Assembly: GCA_963701205.1 (NCBI GenBank) | Contig: OY969575.1 | Span: forward strand, 744,001 to 808,000 | DNA from: JALZKA01 sp963701205 | Lineage (GTDB): Bacteria > Actinomycetota > Thermoleophilia > Solirubrobacterales > 70-9 | Length of the DNA stretch: 64,000 nucleotides | Reading direction: 5' to 3' | Part shown: positions 53,235 to 61,349 of the stretch, one piece after another | Layout of the letters: every line of letters begins with the position of its first letter | How positions within the stretch are numbered: position 1 is the stretch's first letter | Notes under the pieces: model-generated | Told to the model about the DNA's origin: nothing | What the model saw: only the letters and a program-made list of their open reading frames with translations | Database searches by the model: none | Made by a program: the position numbers and the translations under genes

Positions 53235-53840
53235 ATGCGGATCCTTGCCTTCAGCGACCTGCACCGCGACGTGGCCCAAGCCGCCCGCCTGGTCGAGCTG
53301 AGCGCCGAGGCCGATCTTGTGGTTGGAGCCGGTGACTTCGCATCTGTCCACGAGGGCCTGACCGAGACGATCGAAGCGCTGTCATCCATCCAGACTCCGA
53401 CGGTTCTGGTTCCGGGCAACAACGAGACCGCTGACGCCTTGCGCGAGGCATCCGTGGGTTGGAAGGCCGCGACGGTGCTCCACGGCGAAGCCCTGGAGAT
53501 CGACGGCGTGGCCGTGGTCGGACTTGGCGGCGGGATCCCGGTGACGCCGTGGGATTGGAGCTTCGACCTCTCCGACGACGAAGCGTCGGCCGCGCTCGCG
53601 GATTTCGACGAGGCTTCGTTGCTCGTCCTGCACTCGCCCCCACACGGCCATTGCGACCTCGCCGGCAGTGGCGTCAACCTCGGCAGCCCGGCGCTGACGA
53701 AAGCGATCGAGCGACTCGAACCCGAGCTTGCTGTCTGCGGGCACATTCACGAAAGCTGGGGAGCTCGCTCGAGGATCGGGGCAACCGAGGTCGCGAATTT
53801 GGGGCCCGACGGCACGTTCTTCGACGTCGGAGCCGGGTAG
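53235..53840 (+). CDS. Metallophosphoesterase
   Basis: 201 residues from ATG at 53235. The two-metal site is seen in LAFSDLHRDVAQA, VVGAGDFASVHEG, VPGNNETADALRE, LVLHSPPHGHCD and AVCGHIHESWG, the full calcineurin-like order D-x-H, GD, GN, H, GHxH. It is 10 bp behind the MpaB-like gene and a separate enzyme from it. The substrate is unknown. Confidence 0.9.
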   Translation: MRILAFSDLHRDVAQAARLVELSAEADLVVGAGDFASVHEGLTETIEALSSIQTPTVLVPGNNETADALREASVGWKAATVLHGEALEIDGVAVVGLGGGIPVTPWDWSFDLSDDEASAALADFDEASLLVLHSPPHGHCDLAGSGVNLGSPALTKAIERLEPELAVCGHIHESWGARSRIGATEVANLGPDGTFFDVGAG

Positions 53841-53845
53841 GTCGT

Positions 53846-54100
53846 ATGGGATTCCTCGGCTGGATCTTGTTGGGGCTGTTCGCGGGGACCATCGCCCGCG
53901 CGCTCATTCCCGGGCGAACCGAGCCGGGTGGCTGCGTCGGCACCACCGCCGTCGGCGTGCTGGGAGCGCTGCTCGGCGGCTGGATCGCAACCGAACTCGA
54001 CCTCGGCGAGATCGACCGCTTCTACGACCTCGAAACCTGGCTGATCGCGATCGGTGGATCAGTTCTACTGCTCGTCGCCCTGCGGGCGATCGCGCGCTGA
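53846..54100 (+). CDS. GlsB/YeaQ/YmgE-type small membrane protein
   Basis: 84 residues. MGFLGWILLGLFAGTIARAL, PGRTEPGGCVGTTAVGVLGA and LLGGWIATELDL are the transglycosylase-associated/GlsB family pattern of three membrane helices with Gly-rich packing. Members respond to stress in other bacteria; function unknown. It lies 5 bp behind the phosphoesterase. Confidence 0.85.
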   Translation: MGFLGWILLGLFAGTIARALIPGRTEPGGCVGTTAVGVLGALLGGWIATELDLGEIDRFYDLETWLIAIGGSVLLLVALRAIAR

Positions 54101-54139
54101 TCACACCCTCGCGAGACAACCCCACCTAGACTCGTTCGG

Positions 54140-55120
54140 GTGGATACCAAACTGCTCGAACGGGCGCTTGCCGACCGCGGCGAGCCCGATTACCGCGCCC
54201 AGCAGATCTGGGAATGGGCGGCGCGCGGCGCCGCCGGGTACGAGGAGATGACCAATTTGCCGAACGCGCTGCGCTCTGCGCTTAGCGCCGAGGTGCCCTA
54301 TACGACGCTCACGCTCGAGCGCGAGTTGCGCTCGGACGACGGCACGGTCAAGGCCCTGTTTACGACCGCGGACGAACGGCCGATCGAGGCGGTGCTGATG
54401 CGCTACCGCGACGGCCGCCGCTCAATCTGCGTCTCGTCCCAGTCAGGGTGTCCGCTGACCTGCACCTTTTGCGCGACGGGAAAGATGAAGTTCGGTCGCA
54501 ACCTGACCGCGGCCGAGATCGTCGATCAGGCCCTTCATTTCCGCCGGATCGAGGGGATCGACCACTGCGTATTCATGGGCATGGGCGAGCCGATGATGAA
54601 CCTCGACAACGTGCTTGAGGCTTGTCGCCGCCTGCCCGACCTGGGGATCACCAACCGCCGCACCGCGATCTCAACGGTTGGCTGGGTCCCGGGGATCGAG
54701 CGCCTGACCGAAACCGATATGCCGATCCGTCTGGCGTTCAGCCTGCACGCCCCCAACGACGAGCTGCGCTCCAAGTTGATGCCCGTCAACGACCGCTATC
54801 CCCTCGCAGACGTCCTGGCGGCGTGCCGCGCCTACCACGCCAAGCGCCGGCGGATGGTCTTCGTCGAGTACGTGATGCTGGCCGGAGTCAACGACAGCCG
54901 CGAACTGGCCCGCGAGCTTGGCCGGATCCTCGATCCCAAGGCGTTCAAGCTCAATCTGATCCCGTACAACGCCACCGACGCCGATTACGAGGGATCGGAG
55001 CGAGGGGCGATCGAGGCGTTCAAGTCGGAGGTTGAGCGCAGTGGATTGCGGGCGACGGTGCGGCTCACGCGGGGGCGCGACATCGACGCCGCCTGCGGCC
55101 AACTTGCCGCCAAGGCGTAG
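54140..55120 (+). CDS. rlmN: 23S rRNA (adenine-2503-C2)-methyltransferase
   Basis: 326 residues from GTG at 54140. The radical-SAM cluster motif is SGCPLTCTFCATGKMKFGRN; VFMGMGEPMMNLDNVLEA and FSLHAPNDELRSKLMPVN follow, and the C-terminal Cys that carries the methyl group is in DIDAACGQLAAK. It methylates A2503 of 23S rRNA and A37 of some tRNAs. Confidence 0.96.
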   Translation: MDTKLLERALADRGEPDYRAQQIWEWAARGAAGYEEMTNLPNALRSALSAEVPYTTLTLERELRSDDGTVKALFTTADERPIEAVLMRYRDGRRSICVSSQSGCPLTCTFCATGKMKFGRNLTAAEIVDQALHFRRIEGIDHCVFMGMGEPMMNLDNVLEACRRLPDLGITNRRTAISTVGWVPGIERLTETDMPIRLAFSLHAPNDELRSKLMPVNDRYPLADVLAACRAYHAKRRRMVFVEYVMLAGVNDSRELARELGRILDPKAFKLNLIPYNATDADYEGSERGAIEAFKSEVERSGLRATVRLTRGRDIDAACGQLAAKA

Positions 55121-55130
55121 CCGCGCGCGG

Positions 55131-55559
55131 TCAGCCTTTGGCCAGCTCGGGCGGCAGCGCCTTGGGGCCGTCCGGGTACATCAGCTCCAAGCGCTCGGCA
55201 CTCATTTCAAGCGTGTTGGCCAACTCCGCCGGCGCCCCGACCACCAGCCAAAGTTGGTCGGAGTCCGTGTCGTTGAAGAGCTGGCGGACTGACTCTGGAT
55301 CGACCACGAGCGTGTCGCCGGTCGCCAACGTGAGCAGGTCGTCGTCGATCCGTGCTCGGCCGGTGCCCTCGAGCAGCACGTACAGCTCCTCCTCCTCGGT
55401 GTGCCGGTGTTTGGTGGATGCCTGACCCGGCTCGATGCGCCACAGGCGGGCGCCCATCCGCTTTGCCTCAAGCTGCTTGGCCAGGTCCGTGTTTGCCACC
55501 TTCATCTGGTTCGATCGCCGCCAGAACTGATCGCCCGCGTTCAGGCGCCGGTAGGCCAT
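55131..55559 (-). CDS. Cupin-domain protein
   Basis: 142 residues with a single cupin barrel: RIEPGQASTKHRHTEEEELY supplies the first metal motif (H-x-H...E), VLLEGTGRARIDDD and LVVDPESVRQLFNDTDSDQL the second. The gene is 4 bp behind lpd and converges on rlmN. Role unknown; no sign of a second domain. Confidence 0.82.
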   Translation of the reverse strand: MAYRRLNAGDQFWRRSNQMKVANTDLAKQLEAKRMGARLWRIEPGQASTKHRHTEEEELYVLLEGTGRARIDDDLLTLATGDTLVVDPESVRQLFNDTDSDQLWLVVGAPAELANTLEMSAERLELMYPDGPKALPPELAKG

Positions 55560-55563
55560 GGTC

Positions 55564-57288
55564 CTACTTCCGCTTTGGCGCGTAGAGGTCGGTCACCGTG
55601 CCCTCCGCCATCTCGGCTGCGAAGGCAATGGTCTCCGACAGTGTCGGGTGCGGATGGATCGTCAAGCCAAGATCCTCTGCATCGGCGCCCATCTCGATCG
55701 CCAGTGTGACTTCGGCGATCAGATCGCCCGCGTTCGAACCGACGATGCCGGCGCCCAGCACGCGCCGCGACTCAGGGTCGATCAAGAGCTTTGTGAGCCC
55801 CTCGGGGCGGCCAAGGCTGAGCGCTCGTCCCGATGCCTGCCAGGGAAATACCGCCTTCTCGTATTCGGTCCCGGTGGCAATCGCGTCGGTCTCGGTCAGC
55901 CCGGTCCAGGCAACTTCGGGATCGGTGTAGGCAACGGACGGAATCGCTCGTGGCTCAAACGTGACGTTGTGACCTGCGATCACCTCGGCCGCCACCTTGC
56001 CCTCGTGCGTGGCCTTGTGGGCGAGCATCGGTGCCCCGGTGATGTCACCGATCGCATAGATCCCGGCAACGTTGGTGCGGCGCTGGGCATCAACTGGGAT
56101 CTCGCCCCGCTCGTCAACGGTGACGCCCGCCCGATCGAGGTCGAGTTGGTCGCCGTTGGCGCGGCGGCCAACCGCAACCAGGACGCGGTCGAAGGTTTCT
56201 TGCTGCGGCGCATCATCACCCGCAAACGTGACGGCAATTCCAGCCTCGGTCGCCTCCGCGGCAGCAAGCTTGATGCCCAGATGGATCGCCTCGTAGCGCT
56301 CCGCGACGTGACTGTGAAGCGGCTTGACAAGGTCAGGGTCGCAGCCGGGGATCAATTGGTCGGTGAGTTCGACCACCGTCACCGCGCTTCCCAATGCGGC
56401 ATAGACCGCCCCCATCTCCAAGCCGATGATCCCACCGCCGACGACCAGCAGCTTCGTGGGCACGTCAGCGATCTCCAGGGCTCCGGTCGAATCGATGATC
56501 CGATCGTCGTCCGGCAAATCGGGGAGCGGAGCAACTCGCGATCCCGCGGCGATGATGCAGGCGTCGAAATCGATCGTCTCTCCATTGACCTCGACCGATC
56601 GTTCGCCGGCAAACCGGGCTTCGCCGGTCACCACCTCTACCTTGCGACGCTTGGCGAGTCCCTCCAGGCCACCGGTCAGCTTCCCGACCACGTCCTGCTT
56701 CCACGAGCGCAGCGCATCCAGATCGATCTCGGGGTCACCGAACTTGATCCCGAAGCTTGATGCCTCCGACGCCTCGGCGATGACGCGGGCCGCGTGCAGA
56801 AGCGCCTTTGAGGGGATGCAGCCGACGTTCAGGCAGATCCCGCCGAGGGTGTCGTAGCGCTCGACGAGGGTGACCTCAAGGCCCAGGTCAGCGGCTCGAA
56901 ACGCGGCGGCGTATCCCCCGGGGCCGGATCCGATGACAACCACCCGGCGAGCCTCGGGGCTCGTCTGCGAAGCGGCGGGCGCTGCACTTGAATCGGCGGT
57001 GTCGCCCTCGCTTGCCTGCTCGGTCTCAGGCGTTGGCGCCGGTGACGCCTCGGCGCCGGCGGCAGGCTCGATATTCGCGATCAGCGTCCCCTCGCTGACC
57101 CGATCGTTGACCGCAACCAATACGTCGATGATCGTTCCTGCCTGGGGCGAGGGCACGTCCATTGTCGCCTTGTCGGATTCGAGCGTCACGAGGGGCTGCT
57201 CGACCTCGACTTCGTCGCCGGGGCTGACGTGGATCTCGATGACCGGGACCTCGTCGAAATCGCCGATGTCGGGGACCTTGATCTCCAT
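55564..57288 (-). CDS. lpdA: Dihydrolipoyl dehydrogenase (E3) with an N-terminal lipoyl domain
   Basis: 574 residues, about 100 more than standard E3, because an N-terminal lipoyl domain (residues 1-75, lipoyl Lys in TLESDKATMDVPSPQAG) is fused by an Ala/Glu/Pro linker. The E3 part has VVIGSGPGGYAAAFRAADLG, the redox CLNVGCIPSKAL disulfide, and HPHPTLSETIAFAAEM at the end. The lipoyl domain is very similar to that of the E2 next door. It reoxidises dihydrolipoamide with NAD in the pyruvate dehydrogenase complex. One-base overlap with the E2 gene. Confidence 0.95.
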   Translation of the reverse strand: MEIKVPDIGDFDEVPVIEIHVSPGDEVEVEQPLVTLESDKATMDVPSPQAGTIIDVLVAVNDRVSEGTLIANIEPAAGAEASPAPTPETEQASEGDTADSSAAPAASQTSPEARRVVVIGSGPGGYAAAFRAADLGLEVTLVERYDTLGGICLNVGCIPSKALLHAARVIAEASEASSFGIKFGDPEIDLDALRSWKQDVVGKLTGGLEGLAKRRKVEVVTGEARFAGERSVEVNGETIDFDACIIAAGSRVAPLPDLPDDDRIIDSTGALEIADVPTKLLVVGGGIIGLEMGAVYAALGSAVTVVELTDQLIPGCDPDLVKPLHSHVAERYEAIHLGIKLAAAEATEAGIAVTFAGDDAPQQETFDRVLVAVGRRANGDQLDLDRAGVTVDERGEIPVDAQRRTNVAGIYAIGDITGAPMLAHKATHEGKVAAEVIAGHNVTFEPRAIPSVAYTDPEVAWTGLTETDAIATGTEYEKAVFPWQASGRALSLGRPEGLTKLLIDPESRRVLGAGIVGSNAGDLIAEVTLAIEMGADAEDLGLTIHPHPTLSETIAFAAEMAEGTVTDLYAPKRK

Positions 57289-58559
57289 CAGAGGAGCACC
57301 CTGCGCAGGTCCGAGAGCTCGCCGGCCAGATGGGCAACGAAACGCGCCGCAAGCGCGCCGTCGACCACGCGATGGTCATAGGAAAGCGAGAGCGGCAGCA
57401 TCAGGCGAGGCTTGAACTCCTCGCCGTTCCACACCGGACGCATCGCCGACCTCGTGGCTCCGAGGATCGCGACCTCGGGCGCGTTGACGATCGGGGTGAA
57501 GCTCGTTCCGCCGATCCCGCCCAGCGACGAGATCGTGAACGTCGAACCCCGCATCTCCTCGGCCGAGATCTTGCCCTCGCGGGCCTTCTCCGAAAGCTCT
57601 GACAGCTCACCCGCGATCTCGATCAAACCCTTGCGATCGGCCTCCTTGACCACCGGCACCATCAGCCCGTGCGGGGTATCGGCGGCGAACCCGATGTTGT
57701 AATAGCGCTTAAGCACGAGCTCGTCGCCATCGAGCGACGAGTTGACCTCGGGGAACTGGCGGAGAGCAGCCACGCAGGCCTTGATCAGAAGCGCCACCAT
57801 GGTCACCTTCACGTCGTTGCGCTCCGAGTTGACCTGCTTGCGAAAGGCCTCGAGGTCGGTGATGTCGGCCTCATCGTTGTGGGTGACGTGCGGGATCATC
57901 ACCCAGTTGCGGGCAAGAGCCGGACCGCTGATCTTCTTGATCCGGCTGAGCTTGACCCGCTCGATTTCTCCGTACTTGGCGAAATCAACCTTGGGCCATG
58001 GCGCCAGATCCAACCCCGGGGCGACGACACCGCCGGCCGCGGTCGGCCCGGGCCCTTCCTTCGCCTGGCGCACGTCGTCCTTGCTGATCCGCCCCTTGCG
58101 ACCCGTTCCCCTGACGGTGCCCAGGTCCACGCCAAGCTCGCGAGCGAGCTTGCGGACGGATGGGCTGGCGTAGATCGACGAGCCCCCGGTCGGTGGGGCA
58201 CCCACTGCGGGCTGCGGGGCCGAAACTGACGTTGGCGCGGCAGGTTCTGGGTGCTCTTCACCGTCCGCTGCGTCCGGTGGCTCGGCCGCGTCGCTCGCCG
58301 GGCTCGCCTTCTCCCCATCGCTCTCCCCGGCCTCGAGAGTCAGGATCGCGGACCCCTCGCTGACCTCGTCGCCCACGCTCACCTGGAGCTCGACCACCTT
58401 GCCCGCAGCGGGCGCAGGGACGTCCATCGTCGCCTTGTCGGACTCCAGGGTGACGAGCGGCTGCTCGATCTCCACCTCGTCGCCGGGGGCAACGTGGATC
58501 TCGATCACGGGCACCGCGTCAAACTCGCCGATGTCGGGGACCTTTACCTCCTGGATCAC
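57288..58559 (-). CDS. aceF: Dihydrolipoamide acyltransferase (E2) of pyruvate dehydrogenase
   Basis: 423 residues: a lipoyl domain (Lys in TLESDKATMDVPAPAAG), an E3-binding domain near residue 130 (YASPSVRKLARELGVDLGTV then RGTGRKGRISKDDV), and the catalytic domain with SLSYDHRVVDGALAARFVAH. A single lipoyl domain is present. It transfers the acetyl group to CoA. Three bases separate it from aceE. Confidence 0.95.
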   Translation of the reverse strand: MIQEVKVPDIGEFDAVPVIEIHVAPGDEVEIEQPLVTLESDKATMDVPAPAAGKVVELQVSVGDEVSEGSAILTLEAGESDGEKASPASDAAEPPDAADGEEHPEPAAPTSVSAPQPAVGAPPTGGSSIYASPSVRKLARELGVDLGTVRGTGRKGRISKDDVRQAKEGPGPTAAGGVVAPGLDLAPWPKVDFAKYGEIERVKLSRIKKISGPALARNWVMIPHVTHNDEADITDLEAFRKQVNSERNDVKVTMVALLIKACVAALRQFPEVNSSLDGDELVLKRYYNIGFAADTPHGLMVPVVKEADRKGLIEIAGELSELSEKAREGKISAEEMRGSTFTISSLGGIGGTSFTPIVNAPEVAILGATRSAMRPVWNGEEFKPRLMLPLSLSYDHRVVDGALAARFVAHLAGELSDLRRVLL

Positions 58560-58562
58560 GGC

Positions 58563-61208
58563 CTACGACACCGCCGGGTCGGACGCGTCCGCGTCGATTC
58601 CGTACGTCGTGATGGCGTCGGCCACCACCGAGTGATCGATCTCGCCTTCGGAGGCAAGCGCCGAAAGTGCCGCGACGACGACGTGGTGGCGATCGACCTC
58701 AAAGAACCGGCGCAGGTGTCGTCGGTAGTCCGAGCGCCCGAAGCCGTCGGTTCCCAGCACCTCAAAGCGGCCCGGCACCCAGGCCCGAACGCCGTCGGGA
58801 AGCGCCTTCATGTAGTCAGTCGCGGCGATCACGGGCCCGCCCCCGTCCGGGAGGCACTCCGCGATCCACGGTACTCCGGACTCCGCGCCCGGATGCAGGC
58901 GGGCGGCCCGGTCGTGCCGCAGGCCGTCGCGGCGAAGCTCGGTGAAGCTGGTCACGCTCCAGACCTCCGCGGGAATCGCGAAGTCCTGTCGCAGCAACTC
59001 GGCCGCTGCCTCGACCTCGCGCAGGATTGTCCCGGAGCCGAGCAGGCGCACCTTCGCGCCCTCGATCTCAACGATGCGGTGCATCCCCCGCAGGATTCCC
59101 TCGGCCGCGCCCTCCGGCATCGGCGGGTGGCGATAGTTCTCGTTCATCACGGTCAGGTAGTAGAAGACGTCCTCCTGCTCGCCGATCATCCGGCGCAGGC
59201 CGTCCTGAATGATCACCGCGAGCTCGTAGGCGTAGGCGGGGTCATAGGCCACGCAGTTGGGGATCGTGGCTGCCTGCAGGTGCGAGTGGCCGTCCTCGTG
59301 CTGGAGTCCCTCGCCGTTCAGCGTGGTCCTGCCCGCGGTTCCGCCGATCAAAAAGCCGCGGGCGCGAGAATCGCCGGCCGCCCAGGCAAGGTCGCCGATC
59401 CGCTGGAACCCGAACATCGAGTAGAACGCGTAGAACGGCAGCATCTGGACGTTGTGGTTTGAGTAGGCCGTTGCTGCAGCGATCCACGACGAGAAGGCGC
59501 CCGCTTCGTTGATGCCTTCCTGGAGCACCTGACCCTTCTTGTCCTCGCGGTAGAACATCAGCTGCCCCGCATCCTCGGGCTCGTACAGCTGACCCACGTG
59601 CGAGTAGATCCCCAGCTGGCGGAACATGCCCTCCATGCCGAAGGTGCGCGACTCGTCGGGCACGATCGGCACCACCCGGGGCCCGAGCTTTTTGTCGCGC
59701 AGCAGGGCAGCCAGGATTCGAACGAACGCCATCGTCGTCGAGATCTCGCGATCGTCGGTGCCGTCGAGCTGCGATTGAAACACGTCGAGCTCCGGAACCG
59801 GCAAAGCCTCGTCAACCCGGCCGCGGCGTGCGGGCAAGGATCCGCCCAGCAACTCGCGGCGCTCCTTTAGGTAGCGCATCTCGGGCGAGTCGTCGGCGGG
59901 CCGGTGGAACGCGACCTGCGCGACCTCGTCGTCGGAGATCTCGAGCTCAAAGCGATCCCGGAAAGCCCTAAGGGCGTCCTCGTTCATCTTCTTTTGCTGA
60001 TGGGTGATGTTCTGGCCCTCGCCGGCCTCACCCATCCCGTAGCCCTTGATCGTCTTCGCCAGGATCACGGTCGGTCTGCGGCTGGCCCCCTGGGCGGCGG
60101 CGTAGGCGGCATAAACCTTGCGGGCGTCATGACCGCCGCGATTCAGATCCCAGATCTCGTCATCGGTCATGTCCTTGACGCGATCGGCCAGCTCCGGGTA
60201 CTTGCCGAAGAACTTCTCGCGAACGTAGGCACCATCGCGCGCTTTGTAGACCTGATACTCGCCGTCAACCGCTTCCTCCATGCGGCGCACGAGTAGGCCG
60301 TCGGTGTCGTTGGCCAGGAGCGGGTCCCAGCGGTCGCCCCAGATCACCTTTAGGACGTTCCAGCCTGCGCCGCGAAAGATCGTCTCCAGCTCCTGGATGA
60401 TCTTGCCGTTGCCGCGGACCGGGCCGTCGAGCCGCTGCAGGTTGCAGTTGATGACGAAAACGAGGTTGCTCAGCTTTTCGCGCCCAGCCAGCGCGATCGC
60501 CCCGAGTGATTCGGGCTCGTCGGTCTCACCGTCACCCAAGAACGCCCAGATCTTGCGTTCCTTGGTCTCGGCAAGCCCCCGATCGGCCAGATATCGCATG
60601 AAGCGCGCCTGATAAATCGCCATGATCGGCCCGAGGCCCATCGAGACCGTCGGGAACTGCCAGAAGTCAGGCATCAGCCACGGGTGGGGATATGAGCTCA
60701 GGCCGCCCGGTCGCGAGACCTCCTGCCGGTAGCCCTCAAGCTGTTCCTCGGTGATCCGCCCCTCAAGGAACGCACGGGCGTAAATCCCGGGCGATGAGTG
60801 CCCCTGGATGTAGATCAGATCGCCGCCGTGGTCGGCCGCCGGTGCCCGCCAGAAGTGGTTGAAGCCGATCTCGTACAACATCGCCGCCGACTGAAAGCTC
60901 GCGATGTGCCCGCCAAGCTCCGACGATTCCTTGTTGGCGCGCAGAATCATCGCGATTGCGTTCCAGCGGATCAGCGAGCGGACGCGGCGCTCCATCGCCG
61001 GGTCGCCGGGAAGGGGTGGCTCGTCCTCGGTATGGATTGTGTTGACGTACGGGGTCGGCCCGACGTACTCGATGGCGGCGCCCTTCAGACGCGCCCGCTC
61101 GACCACCCGCTCGACCAGATCATGCGCGCGGCGCGGCCCGTCGTTCTCGACGACCGCGTCAAGGGCATCAAGCCACTCCTCTGTCTCGACTGCGTCGATA
61201 TCAGCCAT
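58563..61208 (-). CDS. aceE: Pyruvate dehydrogenase E1, homodimeric type
   Basis: 881 residues, normal for homodimeric E1. The ThDP motif is WAFLGDGETDEPESLGAIAL with NCNLQRLDGPVRGNGKIIQE further on; NHFWRAPAADHGGDLIYIQGH and SYPHPWLMPDFWQFPTVSMG (both split here) are typical of AceE. It decarboxylates pyruvate and acetylates lipoate. First gene of the aceE-aceF-lpd-cupin operon, divergent from the cholesterol-oxidase-like gene. Confidence 0.97.
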   Translation of the reverse strand: MADIDAVETEEWLDALDAVVENDGPRRAHDLVERVVERARLKGAAIEYVGPTPYVNTIHTEDEPPLPGDPAMERRVRSLIRWNAIAMILRANKESSELGGHIASFQSAAMLYEIGFNHFWRAPAADHGGDLIYIQGHSSPGIYARAFLEGRITEEQLEGYRQEVSRPGGLSSYPHPWLMPDFWQFPTVSMGLGPIMAIYQARFMRYLADRGLAETKERKIWAFLGDGETDEPESLGAIALAGREKLSNLVFVINCNLQRLDGPVRGNGKIIQELETIFRGAGWNVLKVIWGDRWDPLLANDTDGLLVRRMEEAVDGEYQVYKARDGAYVREKFFGKYPELADRVKDMTDDEIWDLNRGGHDARKVYAAYAAAQGASRRPTVILAKTIKGYGMGEAGEGQNITHQQKKMNEDALRAFRDRFELEISDDEVAQVAFHRPADDSPEMRYLKERRELLGGSLPARRGRVDEALPVPELDVFQSQLDGTDDREISTTMAFVRILAALLRDKKLGPRVVPIVPDESRTFGMEGMFRQLGIYSHVGQLYEPEDAGQLMFYREDKKGQVLQEGINEAGAFSSWIAAATAYSNHNVQMLPFYAFYSMFGFQRIGDLAWAAGDSRARGFLIGGTAGRTTLNGEGLQHEDGHSHLQAATIPNCVAYDPAYAYELAVIIQDGLRRMIGEQEDVFYYLTVMNENYRHPPMPEGAAEGILRGMHRIVEIEGAKVRLLGSGTILREVEAAAELLRQDFAIPAEVWSVTSFTELRRDGLRHDRAARLHPGAESGVPWIAECLPDGGGPVIAATDYMKALPDGVRAWVPGRFEVLGTDGFGRSDYRRHLRRFFEVDRHHVVVAALSALASEGEIDHSVVADAITTYGIDADASDPAVS

Positions 61209-61251
61209 CTGGTTCGCACATTACCCGGGCACGGCCACCTAACCGCCCCTC

Positions 61252-61300
61252 ACCGAGTGCGGGATTGTGCGGGTCATGCCCCCAAAAACCCGCACTCGGG
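61252..61300. repeat. REP-like intergenic palindrome, copy 2
   Basis: CCGAGTGCGGG (61253-61263) and CCCGCACTCGG (61289-61299) form an 11-bp perfect outer stem; the inside holds GTGCGGGTCATGCCCCCAAAAA. The left arm and following bases match copy 1 at 45111 (CACCGAGTGCGGG-TTGTG-GGG). Here it is in the divergent gap between aceE and the flavoprotein gene, so a terminator alone does not explain it. Confidence 0.65.
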
Positions 61301-61349
61301 GTCGTTAGCGGGGAATGCGGCGCCGCCAGCGTTTAAGGTGGCAACCACG

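Noticed and set aside
55558..56760. Plus-strand open frame of 400 codons opposite lpd.
   Set aside because: Antisense shadow of lpd; no motif of its own.
60798..61349. Upstream extension of the cholesterol-oxidase-like frame.
   Set aside because: Lies opposite aceE and has no family character; the Tat signal begins just after ATG 61350.
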